Source: Enterococcus sp. RIT-PI-f (GTDB lineage Bacteria > Bacillota > Bacilli > Lactobacillales > Enterococcaceae). From it: DNA of 64,000 nt. The position numbers and the translations under genes were made by a program. Below the pieces are notes generated by a model. It was not told where the DNA came from and searched no databases. It saw nothing but the letters and a program-made list of their open reading frames with translations. Shown piece by piece: positions 26,618 to 34,994 of this stretch (the first letter of the stretch is position 1; each line of letters begins with the position of its first letter). The stretch covers positions 171,706 to 235,705 of the forward strand of contig NZ_LHOX01000012.1 in the NCBI RefSeq assembly GCF_001297065.1, given 5' to 3'.

Positions 26618-28150
26618 ATGGATCTATTAAGCTATCAACCATTAAACCTCTATAACAATTATCGAGATGCGGCAACAACGTATCCTGACGTCAACATCAT
26701 CCACGATGAAATTTTAGGCGCGTTTCCTGAGCTAGGCTATCAAAGTACCTACCAATCAAGCCACGAAGCGATTTTAACGCGTGCCTATCAATTGTCTGCC
26801 CTAGGTGTCAAAGCAGGAGATAAAATCATCTTATACAAATCATCGACATTTGACACCTATTTGTTGGCTACTGCTGCCTCATACTTAGGTGCGGTACCAG
26901 CGATGATTTCGTACCATTTTCCAGCATCTACCATCGAAGTTTTTGTCGATCGATTGGAAGATCCTTATATCCTATTTGATGATGAAACAGAAGGCCGGGT
27001 GGCACTGGTCAAAAACAGTAGTCCTGAAAAGCAAATCGCGGTGCGTAACTTATTGATGGCACCAGCAGAACCTGTCGAACAAGTTGAATTGCCCATTGAT
27101 CAGATTTCTTATATGACCCATACATCTGGTACGACTGGTATCCCCAAATTGATTTGTCACTCTGCCCAATCGATGGGCTGGCGTACCAAATGGCAAAAAA
27201 CGATTTTCACCAAGATTGATCGGCAGCAAGCAGATTCTGATTTGGTCGCATTCCACATCTCGCCGGTGCATTCACGCTTCAATATTGGGATCTCCTCATT
27301 GATGGCGATGGGTTTTCCAATGATGCCCTTGGCAGGATCGAATGGCCCGCATATTGTCCGTATGCTGTCAGAGTATCCCCCGATTGCGCTGGAAACTCAT
27401 CCAAACAACTTTGTGCAATGGCGCTTTGTGGCTGAAGAATATCCTGAAGCCTTTGCTGGTATTCGATATTACCATTCCACATTTGATGCCATCAACAATC
27501 AAACAATGGCATCATTTTTAGCCACTGCAACTGATCATCAAGCGATCTTTTTACAAGTCTATGGCCAAAGTGAATGTGGACCAATGATTCTGAAGGCCCA
27601 TACCTTGGAAAGTTTGAAAGAAAACAATGCCCGTGATATGGGTGTTGGTCTTACCGATTTGACCCGAGCGCGGATTGCCGATGCCCAAGGGAATGAACTA
27701 CCAAACAATACGGATGGCCATATTCATTTCCTTTCTAAAGGTCGGGCATTGACCTACTACAAAGAAGATCAGCGTTTTGCCGATAACGTCTATGATGCCT
27801 GGTGGGACAGTGGGGATTATGGCATGATCGATGAATCCGGTCACTTGTATCTCAAAGACCGTCAAGTCGATTTGATCAAATCGATCGAAAGCAATTTAGC
27901 CCTCGAAGACCTATTGCTGGATCAACTTGATTTTCTAGCAGAAGTTGTGATCGTTCGCGATAAAGAAAATGCACCACAACCAATCATTGCTTTGGCACCA
28001 AACCGCGAAATGGACTGGGCTGCTTGGTGGCAAGCTGTCGCAGATCTACCCCGATTAAATGAACCGATGCTCAGAGCGTATGAAGAGATCCCAAGAACCG
28101 CGACGATGAAAGTCCAACGATTACAGATCGAAAAAGAATTTAAAGCCTAA
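26618..28150 (+). CDS. Stand-alone AMP-dependent synthetase/ligase
   Basis: An ANL adenylating enzyme of 510 aa. The P-loop is MTHTSGTTGIPKL (about 164-176), followed by A5 VYGQSECGPM, A7 WWDSGDYG, A8 LKDRQVDLIKS and C-terminal A10 TATMKVQR with the catalytic Lys. No carrier protein, condensation or acyl-CoA dehydrogenase domain is attached or adjacent. It could be an acyl-CoA synthetase or an amino/aryl acid activating enzyme; I cannot assign the acid. It is monocistronic, with its own promoter containing a palindrome and a strong shared terminator. GGAG is upstream of the ATG. Confidence 0.8.
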   Translation: MDLLSYQPLNLYNNYRDAATTYPDVNIIHDEILGAFPELGYQSTYQSSHEAILTRAYQLSALGVKAGDKIILYKSSTFDTYLLATAASYLGAVPAMISYHFPASTIEVFVDRLEDPYILFDDETEGRVALVKNSSPEKQIAVRNLLMAPAEPVEQVELPIDQISYMTHTSGTTGIPKLICHSAQSMGWRTKWQKTIFTKIDRQQADSDLVAFHISPVHSRFNIGISSLMAMGFPMMPLAGSNGPHIVRMLSEYPPIALETHPNNFVQWRFVAEEYPEAFAGIRYYHSTFDAINNQTMASFLATATDHQAIFLQVYGQSECGPMILKAHTLESLKENNARDMGVGLTDLTRARIADAQGNELPNNTDGHIHFLSKGRALTYYKEDQRFADNVYDAWWDSGDYGMIDESGHLYLKDRQVDLIKSIESNLALEDLLLDQLDFLAEVVIVRDKENAPQPIIALAPNREMDWAAWWQAVADLPRLNEPMLRAYEEIPRTATMKVQRLQIEKEFKA

Positions 28151-28204
28151 TACTCGATGCTAAACGATTCATACCTGAATCCTGCAACAGCCTATTTAAC
28201 AACT

Positions 28205-28242
28205 AAAGCGACGTCAAAACAATGTTTTGACGTCGCTTTTTT
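28205..28242 (+). terminator. Bidirectional terminator between adenylating enzyme and tetR genes
   Basis: Near-perfect 15-bp stem AAAGCGACGTCAAAA/TTTTGACGTCGCTTT followed by Ts. Confidence 0.88.
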
Positions 28243-28276
28243 GGAATCAGAAGGAAGTAAGATTACCTTCCTACAA

Positions 28277-28843
28277 TCAATTCAGTAATAGATCAATAAA
28301 TGATGCGAACAATGCGTCTTGATCATCAAGACCTTTTTTTGATTCTAAGTGATCTGCATAATGGATCTCGATAAGGCCGACCGTAAATGCCGAAGCCATC
28401 GCAGTTAGTTCTTTTGATGATTTGACTCCGGCATGGGTCAGACGATATTTTTCGATGCACGATTGAAGATGTTCATATAATTCAAAAGCAAGGGCATGAA
28501 ACGTTTGATACGCATCACCTTCCCATTTCTTGTTAAAAATCAGTGCGTAGCGATCATGGTGATGAATACCAAAACGATACAATTCATATAACATGCCATG
28601 AAAGGCTTGCTTTGGTTCATCTACTTCATCGGTGACCGTCGTGAAACGCGCATGCAGCATTTTTATGTCTTCTAAAGCAATTGCACCCAAAAGGGCATCT
28701 TTACTATCAAAATATCTATAGACAGCACTTCTTGATAATGCCAACTGTTTGCCTAACTCTCTTAAGCTTACAGAATCAAGCCCCTGCTGATCAATCATCT
28801 CTCTCGTTTGATCAATTAAATTTTGTCTTGTATCCTTTGCCAA
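28277..28843 (-). CDS. TetR/AcrR family transcriptional repressor
   Basis: A 188-aa regulator. The HTH at residues about 8-55 is visible (VSLRELGKQLALSRSAVYRYFDSKDALLGAI). The C-terminal ligand/dimer domain resembles TetR_C_33 (WHG-like) regulators (FHALAFELYEHLQSCIEKY). The start is TTG at 28843, six bases after GGAGGGG; a nearby ATG is out of frame. It is divergent from an SDR gene; both promoters are overlaid by two 15-bp GTTGACA-N-TGTCAAC palindromes, so it most likely represses itself and the SDR. Confidence 0.9.
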   Translation of the reverse strand: MAKDTRQNLIDQTREMIDQQGLDSVSLRELGKQLALSRSAVYRYFDSKDALLGAIALEDIKMLHARFTTVTDEVDEPKQAFHGMLYELYRFGIHHHDRYALIFNKKWEGDAYQTFHALAFELYEHLQSCIEKYRLTHAGVKSSKELTAMASAFTVGLIEIHYADHLESKKGLDDQDALFASFIDLLLN

Positions 28844-28877
28844 TCATATCCCCTCCATCTACATCATGTATCAAACA

Positions 28878-28928
28878 GTTGACAGTGTCAACAATAAGAT
28901 TTATACTCTCTAAGTTGACACTGTCAAC
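28878..28928. promoter_or_regulatory. Twin TetR operators over face-to-face promoters
   Basis: Palindromes at 28878-28892 and 28914-28928, each GTTGACA-N-TGTCAAC, with centres 36 bp apart. On plus, TTGACA (28879-28884), 17 bases, TATACT (28902-28907) drives the SDR. On minus, TTGACA (28922-28927), 16 bases, TATAAA (28900-28905) drives tetR. The -10 boxes overlap and each operator covers one -35. Confidence 0.88.
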
Positions 28929-28953
28929 TTTTATTCCAAAAGGAGGATTTATT

Positions 28954-29892
28954 ATGGCAACGATCGTGATTACAGGCGGCCACGGTGGCATTGGGTATGA
29001 ATGTTCTAAGACTTTGGCAAAAGAGTATCATATGAATTTAGTTCTAGTTGGTCGGAGTAGGGAACGAATGGAACCCGTTGCGCAAGAATTACGGGAAAAA
29101 TACGCGGTAAAAGTAACTGTCGTATGTATGGACACTTCTTCACTGGAATCTGTCCGATCGGGTACTGCAGAAATTGAAAGAATGATCGACAGTAAAGAAA
29201 TCGATTCGTTGCAAGGCATCATCTGTAATGCCGGGGTAAGGCTGTCTGGACCACTTGCCTACAGCGTAGATGGATATGAATTGACTTTTGCAACAAATTA
29301 CTTAGGTCATTTTCTATTTGTTGAAGGATTGAAACACGACGTCGCGCCAAACGGACGGATCGTGTTTACCTCAAGCGGCACTCATGATCCAGATACAACC
29401 GATGGTAAAATGATGGGTATTGCTGCCGATTATGATACATTTGCATTGGCGAATGCTGGAAAAAATAACGTCAAACCTATTTCAAATGGCAAAAGTTACA
29501 CGACATCAAAATTATGTATCATGTTGTATACTTATGAGTTAGACCGGCAACTCAGAGCCGCTGGAAGCACCGTGTCATCCATTGCATTTGATCCAGGCTC
29601 CACCTTTGGTACTGGATTTCTGAGAGAAATGCCTCGTCCGTTACAATGGATCGCCAATAGCACAGGTGCAAATTGGCTTATGAAACTTGCTGGTATCACG
29701 ATTGGTGATGTCATTTTTTCTGGCCAATCACTTGCTAAATTAGCCGCAGATCCGGCATATGTCGATGCTTCTGGCAAGTATTTTCAATCTCATGATGGAC
29801 ATTTGAACGAAAGAAACTCTTCTGTATTATCTTATGATGAAAAAAGAGCCAAGCAATTAATGGATGACTCCAGAAAACTTGTTCACATCTAA
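28954..29892 (+). CDS. Short-chain dehydrogenase/reductase (SDR)
   Basis: A Rossmann oxidoreductase of 312 aa. The cofactor motif is TGGHGGIG (residues 7-14), with GRSR at the end of beta-2 favouring NADP(H), then CNAG, VFTSSG (catalytic Ser) and SYTTSK (Tyr/Lys). The layout resembles protochlorophyllide reductase-like and retinol dehydrogenase-like SDRs with a longer C-terminus. The start is ATG at 28954 after AGGAGG; the reading frame extends upstream into tetR but that part is not protein. Under the divergent TetR regulator, it may detoxify a reactive carbonyl or quinone. Confidence 0.85.
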   Translation: MATIVITGGHGGIGYECSKTLAKEYHMNLVLVGRSRERMEPVAQELREKYAVKVTVVCMDTSSLESVRSGTAEIERMIDSKEIDSLQGIICNAGVRLSGPLAYSVDGYELTFATNYLGHFLFVEGLKHDVAPNGRIVFTSSGTHDPDTTDGKMMGIAADYDTFALANAGKNNVKPISNGKSYTTSKLCIMLYTYELDRQLRAAGSTVSSIAFDPGSTFGTGFLREMPRPLQWIANSTGANWLMKLAGITIGDVIFSGQSLAKLAADPAYVDASGKYFQSHDGHLNERNSSVLSYDEKRAKQLMDDSRKLVHI

Positions 29893-29898
29893 AACGAA

Positions 29899-29943
29899 AA
29901 GCGCGCATCGCACAATCGAAGGGATTGTGCGATGCGCTTCTTT
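29899..29943 (+). terminator. Long hairpin between SDR and menC
   Basis: A 15-bp perfect stem (arms 29903-29917 and 29923-29937, GCGCATCGCACAATC) with 5-nt loop. T-runs are short on both sides; it probably ends both convergent transcripts. Confidence 0.75.
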
Positions 29944-29964
29944 GGGAATATGGCTTATCTGACT

Positions 29965-31080
29965 TTAGTGTGTCTTTTCAAATAAAACGAAGGGTCTTTC
30001 TCCATACTTTATCAACTTTTCCTCGGCTAAAGATACGCCAAAGCCCTTCCCTCTCGGTACTGCCAAGCAGCCATTTTCGATCACAGCTGGCTGCTCCACA
30101 ATATCATCAAAATAATAACGATCAGCCGCAGACAAATCGCCTGGAAAATCAAAACCCGCTTGGCTAGCAAATTGAAGATTCATCCCTCGGCCAACACCTG
30201 ATTCAAACATGCCGCCTAACCATACGGTGAGCCCATGTTCTTTACATGCCTTAACGATTTTCTGCGCTTCAGTGATACCACCTACTCTTGGAATTTTCAG
30301 GTTGATTGCCTGACAGCTGCCTAAAGCTGCCACTGTATCAATGTCTTCAACACAGCGAATATCTTCATCTAAACAAAGAGGTGTACGCATCCTTTTTTGC
30401 AGCGCCGCATGGCCTGTCAAATTTCGCACCTGCAAAGGTTGCTCGATCATTGCTAATCCGAGGGTGTCTAAAGCCATCAATACGTCTTCTTGTCCCACAT
30501 AGGCGCCATTGGCATCTGCCATAAGCAGTAATTCAGGAAATCTTTCACGAATCGCAAGCAAGGGCGCTCGATCACTGCCAGGCTTGATTTTTAATTTGAT
30601 TCGTTGATACCCTTGTGCGACATATTCCTCGACTTGAGCCAACAAATGGCCAATCGTTGGCTGGATACCAACACTGACCCCTACTGGAATTTGATTGTGG
30701 ATAGATGGATATACTTCCGCCATACTGTAACCAGATTGTTTGGCATGCAGATCCCAAAAAGCCGTTTCAATGGCGGCCTTCGCCATGGCGTTTCCTTGAA
30801 CAACTGATACGCATGTAGACACTTGGTCAGGATGGATAATGTTTGCGGCGGTCACCAACGGAATCAATTGTTTCCGAATCACTTGCCGAGCTGAAAAAAG
30901 CGTTTCTTCAATGTAATCCGGTTGTTCAAAAGCGACCAGTTCCCCAAAACCCACGGTCCCATCTGTGGCTGTTATGCGAATGATATCGAAAGCTTTTTCG
31001 GTCAATTGGCCATAGCTTGTCACAAAAGGTTGTTTCAGCGGCAAACGGCAAGCAATCGATTCAATTTTTTTGATGTGCAT
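29965..31080 (-). CDS. menC: o-Succinylbenzoate synthase
   Basis: An enolase-superfamily enzyme of 371 aa that dehydrates SHCHC to o-succinylbenzoate. The capping domain (1-120) contains the TSYG segment. The barrel has the KLKIKPG Lys pair, metal ligands in LMADANGA, MIEQPL and LCLDEDI, and the second Lys in INLKIPRVGG. The family also contains N-succinylamino acid racemases and dipeptide epimerases; the men operon context decides for MenC. It is the last gene of the operon, 20 bases after menH. Confidence 0.92.
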   Translation of the reverse strand: MHIKKIESIACRLPLKQPFVTSYGQLTEKAFDIIRITATDGTVGFGELVAFEQPDYIEETLFSARQVIRKQLIPLVTAANIIHPDQVSTCVSVVQGNAMAKAAIETAFWDLHAKQSGYSMAEVYPSIHNQIPVGVSVGIQPTIGHLLAQVEEYVAQGYQRIKLKIKPGSDRAPLLAIRERFPELLLMADANGAYVGQEDVLMALDTLGLAMIEQPLQVRNLTGHAALQKRMRTPLCLDEDIRCVEDIDTVAALGSCQAINLKIPRVGGITEAQKIVKACKEHGLTVWLGGMFESGVGRGMNLQFASQAGFDFPGDLSAADRYYFDDIVEQPAVIENGCLAVPRGKGFGVSLAEEKLIKYGERPFVLFEKTH

Positions 31081-31100
31081 AGGCGTCGCCCCCTTCTTTT

Positions 31101-31931
31101 CTATGTTGTGCTCTCAATCTGCGAAACCCACTGATTGATGTGTTGCAAAAGCATGACCGGCTGTTCTAAATGAATACAATGCCCCGCTTCTGGAATCAGT
31201 TGATAGCTGATATGTGGTTGCTTATCCTTCATTTTTAGACCAATTTCTTGAAACTTCTTGTCCTTTTCACCAGCTAAGTAAAGGATTGGACAATGAATCG
31301 TTGCGAGGGCATCCCAATAACTCGGTTGCTTTCCTGTGCCTCCATATGCCAGACTCATCGCTAACCCAAAAGACGATTGCTGCAATCGTCCTTGCCGCAC
31401 CACTTTTTGCTGGTCATCAGATAATGCTTTTTGACTGGCAAATAGCGGCAGTGCTTGCCAATAATCCACAAATGCTGTCAATGGTTCTTGCATCAGTTTG
31501 ATCGCGAGTCGGCGATCTTGCTTGAAGCGCAGCGTTCTTTCAGCAGTTGTGGCCAAGCCTGGCGAGCCGCTTTCCATGATCAATCCTGCAACCGCATCTG
31601 GATAAAGCACCGTCCAAGCCAAAGCCACTCTAGCGCCCATTGAATAGCCATAGAGAATATACGTTGGCACAGCTAACGCTGTCAGCAGCGCGGCCAAATC
31701 AGCGACCAGTTGCGGGACTTCATAGCGCAATGGATGTGCATACACAGTACTTTGCCCATGCCCGATTAAATCAACCATCAAGATATTGTAGTTTTGCGCC
31801 TGCCCAAACATAGGGATGAAGGTTTCGCTGGAACCGGTAAAACCATGCAGCGCAACCACTGTTGGCAGCTGATCATTGTACGGATGCTGCCAACGATACG
31901 CGTAATAGATACCGCGGATTTGCTGCTTCAT
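31101..31931 (-). CDS. menH: 2-succinyl-6-hydroxy-2,4-cyclohexadiene-1-carboxylate synthase
   Basis: An alpha/beta hydrolase of about 276 aa that eliminates pyruvate from SEPHCHC. It shows VVALHGFTGSSETF (oxyanion region), the nucleophile elbow LYGYSMGARVAL, and the C-terminal His in EAGHCIHLEQP. The ATG at 31931 overlaps the menD stop as ATGA, indicating translational coupling; a GTG three codons earlier is unlikely. Confidence 0.92.
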   Translation of the reverse strand: MKQQIRGIYYAYRWQHPYNDQLPTVVALHGFTGSSETFIPMFGQAQNYNILMVDLIGHGQSTVYAHPLRYEVPQLVADLAALLTALAVPTYILYGYSMGARVALAWTVLYPDAVAGLIMESGSPGLATTAERTLRFKQDRRLAIKLMQEPLTAFVDYWQALPLFASQKALSDDQQKVVRQGRLQQSSFGLAMSLAYGGTGKQPSYWDALATIHCPILYLAGEKDKKFQEIGLKMKDKQPHISYQLIPEAGHCIHLEQPVMLLQHINQWVSQIESTT

Positions 31932-33637
31932 TTTGACCACTCCTCAGCAAACAACTGTTGGCATTTTTCCCAAAGAAAGACGGGATCTTTTTGCATACCG
32001 CGGACTTCAATGATTTGAAATTTTGGCTGATCAATTGAAGCTGTGATTTGCTCTTGGAACATTGCTGCGCTTTCCGCTAACATCCAGTCAGCTTCAAAAA
32101 GCGCTGCTGCTTTTTGAAAATCCAGATGCAAAGGAGTGCCAAATAACGGTTCAAAATCTTCTGGTGCCAAACTATTCTGTGACAAGAAAGAAAAAATACC
32201 CCCACCATTGTTGTTCAACAAGATGATCGTCACCGGCAAGTGATATTGCCGCAACAATTGCAAGCCATTCATGTCGTGATAGAAGGCCAAATCACCTATC
32301 AATAGATAGGTCGGTTTCTTGCTCGTCATGGCAATCCCCGCAACCGTCGAGATCAAACCATCGATGCCATTGACGCCCCGGTTGCCATACACCTGATATG
32401 AGGTGGTCGTTTCACTACCAAATCGATCGAAGAACCGTATGGCGTTGCTATTGGCCAATAAAATCTGGGCATCCGTTGGCAAAGTCTGTTGCAACATGCG
32501 CACGGATTGACTTTCATCAAAAGGATGATGGGCAAATTGACTTGCGATGATCTGATCCGCAATCGTTTGTACCTTTTGCCATTGGTTGATCCAATCATGA
32601 TCGATCTTAAATTGCTGGTCTTGCCAGTGTGCTGTGAAAGCAACGATGTCTGCTTCAATCAAATAATTCGCCCGTTGTAATTGATCTTGCCATTGACCAG
32701 AGGCATCAACAAAGAGCCAAGTGGTGGATTCAGGCAGACGATTCAACCACAAAAGGACATTTTTGGTCACGGGCATGCGGCCAAAACGCAATACAACTTC
32801 TGGCTGAAATGCTTCATCTAGATGTGGCAACAGGAGATCGGCTTGACTCATAAACGTTCCGGCTTTTACACCGCACGTCGCTAAATTTGTCAACGGATCG
32901 CCAATGATCGGCCAACCAACTTTTGCTGCGAAATGGCGCAAATGCTTGGCTTGGTCTATCGTCACGCTCTCCCCTACAATGATGACACCTTTCTTTTGCA
33001 ACTGAGGCAACATGTACTGGCTCATTTCTTTTGTGAGCTGTTTAATTGGCTCAATATATACGAAAGGCTGATTTGACTGGCTTTTTCGCCCAAAATCTGG
33101 CAGCAAAGGTTCTCTTAATGGAAAATTGAGATGGACTGGGCCTTTAGGGTGTTTCGTGGCTTCTGTCACACTTGTGGCAGCTTGCCAAAAACTATAGCGC
33201 AACATGTTCGGCTGGTTTTCAGGCACCGTCATTTCAATCATTTTTTTGACATGGGAACTATATAACTGTTGTTGATCCATGGCTTGCGGTGCACCGACAT
33301 TTCTTAATTCAGGCGGCCGATCCGCAGTTAATACGATCAGCGGCAGATTGACTGCTTCTGCTTCACATATCGCCGGATAGTAATTGGCAGCTGCCGTGCC
33401 AGATGTACACAATAAAATTGTTGGGGCATCGTCAACTTTGGTCATCCCCAGCGCAAAAAAAGCCGCAGACCGTTCATCGACATCGACAAAACAAGCCATA
33501 TCTGGATCGCGGTGCAATAACAAAGCCAAGGGTGTTGATCGAGATCCAGGGCTGATGACAACCCTTTTTGCGCCCGCCGCTTTTAGCCCCTCAATAGCTG
33601 CCAACAAATAATCAGTCATCACTTCTTGATTAGACAT
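31928..33637 (-). CDS. menD: 2-succinyl-5-enolpyruvyl-6-hydroxy-3-cyclohexene-1-carboxylate synthase
   Basis: A ThDP-dependent enzyme of 569 aa joining isochorismate and 2-oxoglutarate. The N-terminal VVISPGSRSTPLALLLH is the MenD signature (isochorismate site), CTSGTAAANYYPA carries the conserved TSGTA, and the C-terminal LIGDLAFYHDMNGL with NNNGGGIF forms the ThDP/Mg2+ motif (GD...NN). It overlaps menF by 8 bases and menH by 4. Confidence 0.95.
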   Translation of the reverse strand: MSNQEVMTDYLLAAIEGLKAAGAKRVVISPGSRSTPLALLLHRDPDMACFVDVDERSAAFFALGMTKVDDAPTILLCTSGTAAANYYPAICEAEAVNLPLIVLTADRPPELRNVGAPQAMDQQQLYSSHVKKMIEMTVPENQPNMLRYSFWQAATSVTEATKHPKGPVHLNFPLREPLLPDFGRKSQSNQPFVYIEPIKQLTKEMSQYMLPQLQKKGVIIVGESVTIDQAKHLRHFAAKVGWPIIGDPLTNLATCGVKAGTFMSQADLLLPHLDEAFQPEVVLRFGRMPVTKNVLLWLNRLPESTTWLFVDASGQWQDQLQRANYLIEADIVAFTAHWQDQQFKIDHDWINQWQKVQTIADQIIASQFAHHPFDESQSVRMLQQTLPTDAQILLANSNAIRFFDRFGSETTTSYQVYGNRGVNGIDGLISTVAGIAMTSKKPTYLLIGDLAFYHDMNGLQLLRQYHLPVTIILLNNNGGGIFSFLSQNSLAPEDFEPLFGTPLHLDFQKAAALFEADWMLAESAAMFQEQITASIDQPKFQIIEVRGMQKDPVFLWEKCQQLFAEEWSK

Positions 33638-34994
33638 CTCCGATGATCCCCCTTCGCATTGGTTGAAATTTCAAGCGCGTTTCTTGCTGTTCAGCAAAAG
33701 CTTGCGAATCTGCAACGATACCACAGCCCGCGTACAAAGTCGCTCTGTTTTGGGTCACAACACCTGACCGGATCGCCACCGCAAACTCGCCGATATCTTC
33801 TTGGATGCCGAGCCAACCAAAGGGACCACCATACATGCCCCGACTACTCGGTTCATGGTCTTTGATCCACTGAACAGCAGCTGTTTTCGGCTCTCCGCCT
33901 AAAGCTGGTGTTGGATGCAGTTTTTGAACAGCCGTTAAAAAAGAAACAGCTGCTTGACGTTTTCCTTTTAATGGAAGGAACAAATGCTGGATATCACGGT
34001 TCTTGATCACAGCGCGTTCTTCAGAATGGAAGCCGCCGTCAATCAAGGTGGCCAACGCATGTTCCAATCGATCGACCACTACTTGATGCTCATGGGTGTT
34101 TTTAGGGTCTTGCAAGAGCGCCTCAGCAAGAACTTGGTCCTCAGCTTTCGTCTGCCCTCTAGGGGCTGAACCCGCAATACTCACCGTTTCGAAATGATCA
34201 ACTGTGGCTTTTAACAAGCGTTCTGGTGTGGCACCGATAAAAAAGGTATCGCCTTGTTCCAAAGCAAATACATACGTATTTGGTTGTTGTTGGCTTAGGT
34301 GCGCCAATACCGCTTCGCTGCGAATGGTCTCCGTTGTCGTTAAACGCATTTGTCGTGCCAAAACGACTTTTGTCAAATCTATTGTTGGGTCTTTGATTGC
34401 TTGGACACTCTCTTCAACGGCTTGCAGCCATTCTGGTACTGCAACTTCTACTTGTCCAGTCACTGCATATGGTGCGGCTGCTTCACCAAAGCGGCTACTG
34501 TCGATCCACTGCATGACTTGTTCTTGTAAGGCCGCAACTTTGGCTGCCCGTTGTTCTTCATTGGTTGCTTTGACAGTATACACGGCCCAGGTTTGGGTGC
34601 CTTCTTGTTTGATCATGATTTCTGGCAAAACAAATAAGCCATTGCCCAACTGTGCCCATTCATCTTGCGGAGCACGGGTTTCATCAAAGGCAAAGCCGCC
34701 TAACAATAGCGCTTGGCAGGCATCCATTTGAGACTGATAATGGCTATCTCTCAAGTCTTTTTGCATGCCATCAAATGTCGCCAGCATTGGTTTTTGATAG
34801 TCAACCAACCAGTGAAAAGCCGCAATCGTCATGGTTTGATCGGGGTTGCGCCAAAAATAGCGGGCACCTCTTGCCGATTCAGCCGCAGTATAAATGGCTA
34901 AAACATCTTCACAGACAATCTGTTCACAGGTACTAAAGTAGCTTTTCCCAGCATCAAATGCTTGTTGGTATTCTTTTGTAACATTACTATTCAA
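33630..34994 (-). CDS. menF: Isochorismate synthase
   Basis: A chorismate-binding enzyme of 454 aa converting chorismate to isochorismate. The C-terminal domain has KVVLARQMRL, VSIAGSAPRG (active-site Gly/Ser), HEHQVVVDRL, LHPTPALGGEPKTAA and YGGPFGWLG, all standard for MenF/EntC. The start is TTG at 34994 with AAGAAAGAG upstream; the only nearby ATG is out of frame. It overlaps menE by 8 bases and menD by 8. It lies in the middle of the operon rather than first, as it does in B. subtilis. Confidence 0.93.
   Translation of the reverse strand: MNSNVTKEYQQAFDAGKSYFSTCEQIVCEDVLAIYTAAESARGARYFWRNPDQTMTIAAFHWLVDYQKPMLATFDGMQKDLRDSHYQSQMDACQALLLGGFAFDETRAPQDEWAQLGNGLFVLPEIMIKQEGTQTWAVYTVKATNEEQRAAKVAALQEQVMQWIDSSRFGEAAAPYAVTGQVEVAVPEWLQAVEESVQAIKDPTIDLTKVVLARQMRLTTTETIRSEAVLAHLSQQQPNTYVFALEQGDTFFIGATPERLLKATVDHFETVSIAGSAPRGQTKAEDQVLAEALLQDPKNTHEHQVVVDRLEHALATLIDGGFHSEERAVIKNRDIQHLFLPLKGKRQAAVSFLTAVQKLHPTPALGGEPKTAAVQWIKDHEPSSRGMYGGPFGWLGIQEDIGEFAVAIRSGVVTQNRATLYAGCGIVADSQAFAEQQETRLKFQPMRRGIIGDV

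Noticed and set aside
28681..28953. N-terminal extension of the SDR gene
   Set aside because: It overlaps tetR and the twin operators; the ATG at 28954 with AGGAGG and the Rossmann start fit far better.
34204..34731. 175-codon reading frame on plus
   Set aside because: It lies entirely antisense to menF, a well-conserved gene, with Cys/Ser-rich composition typical of a shadow.
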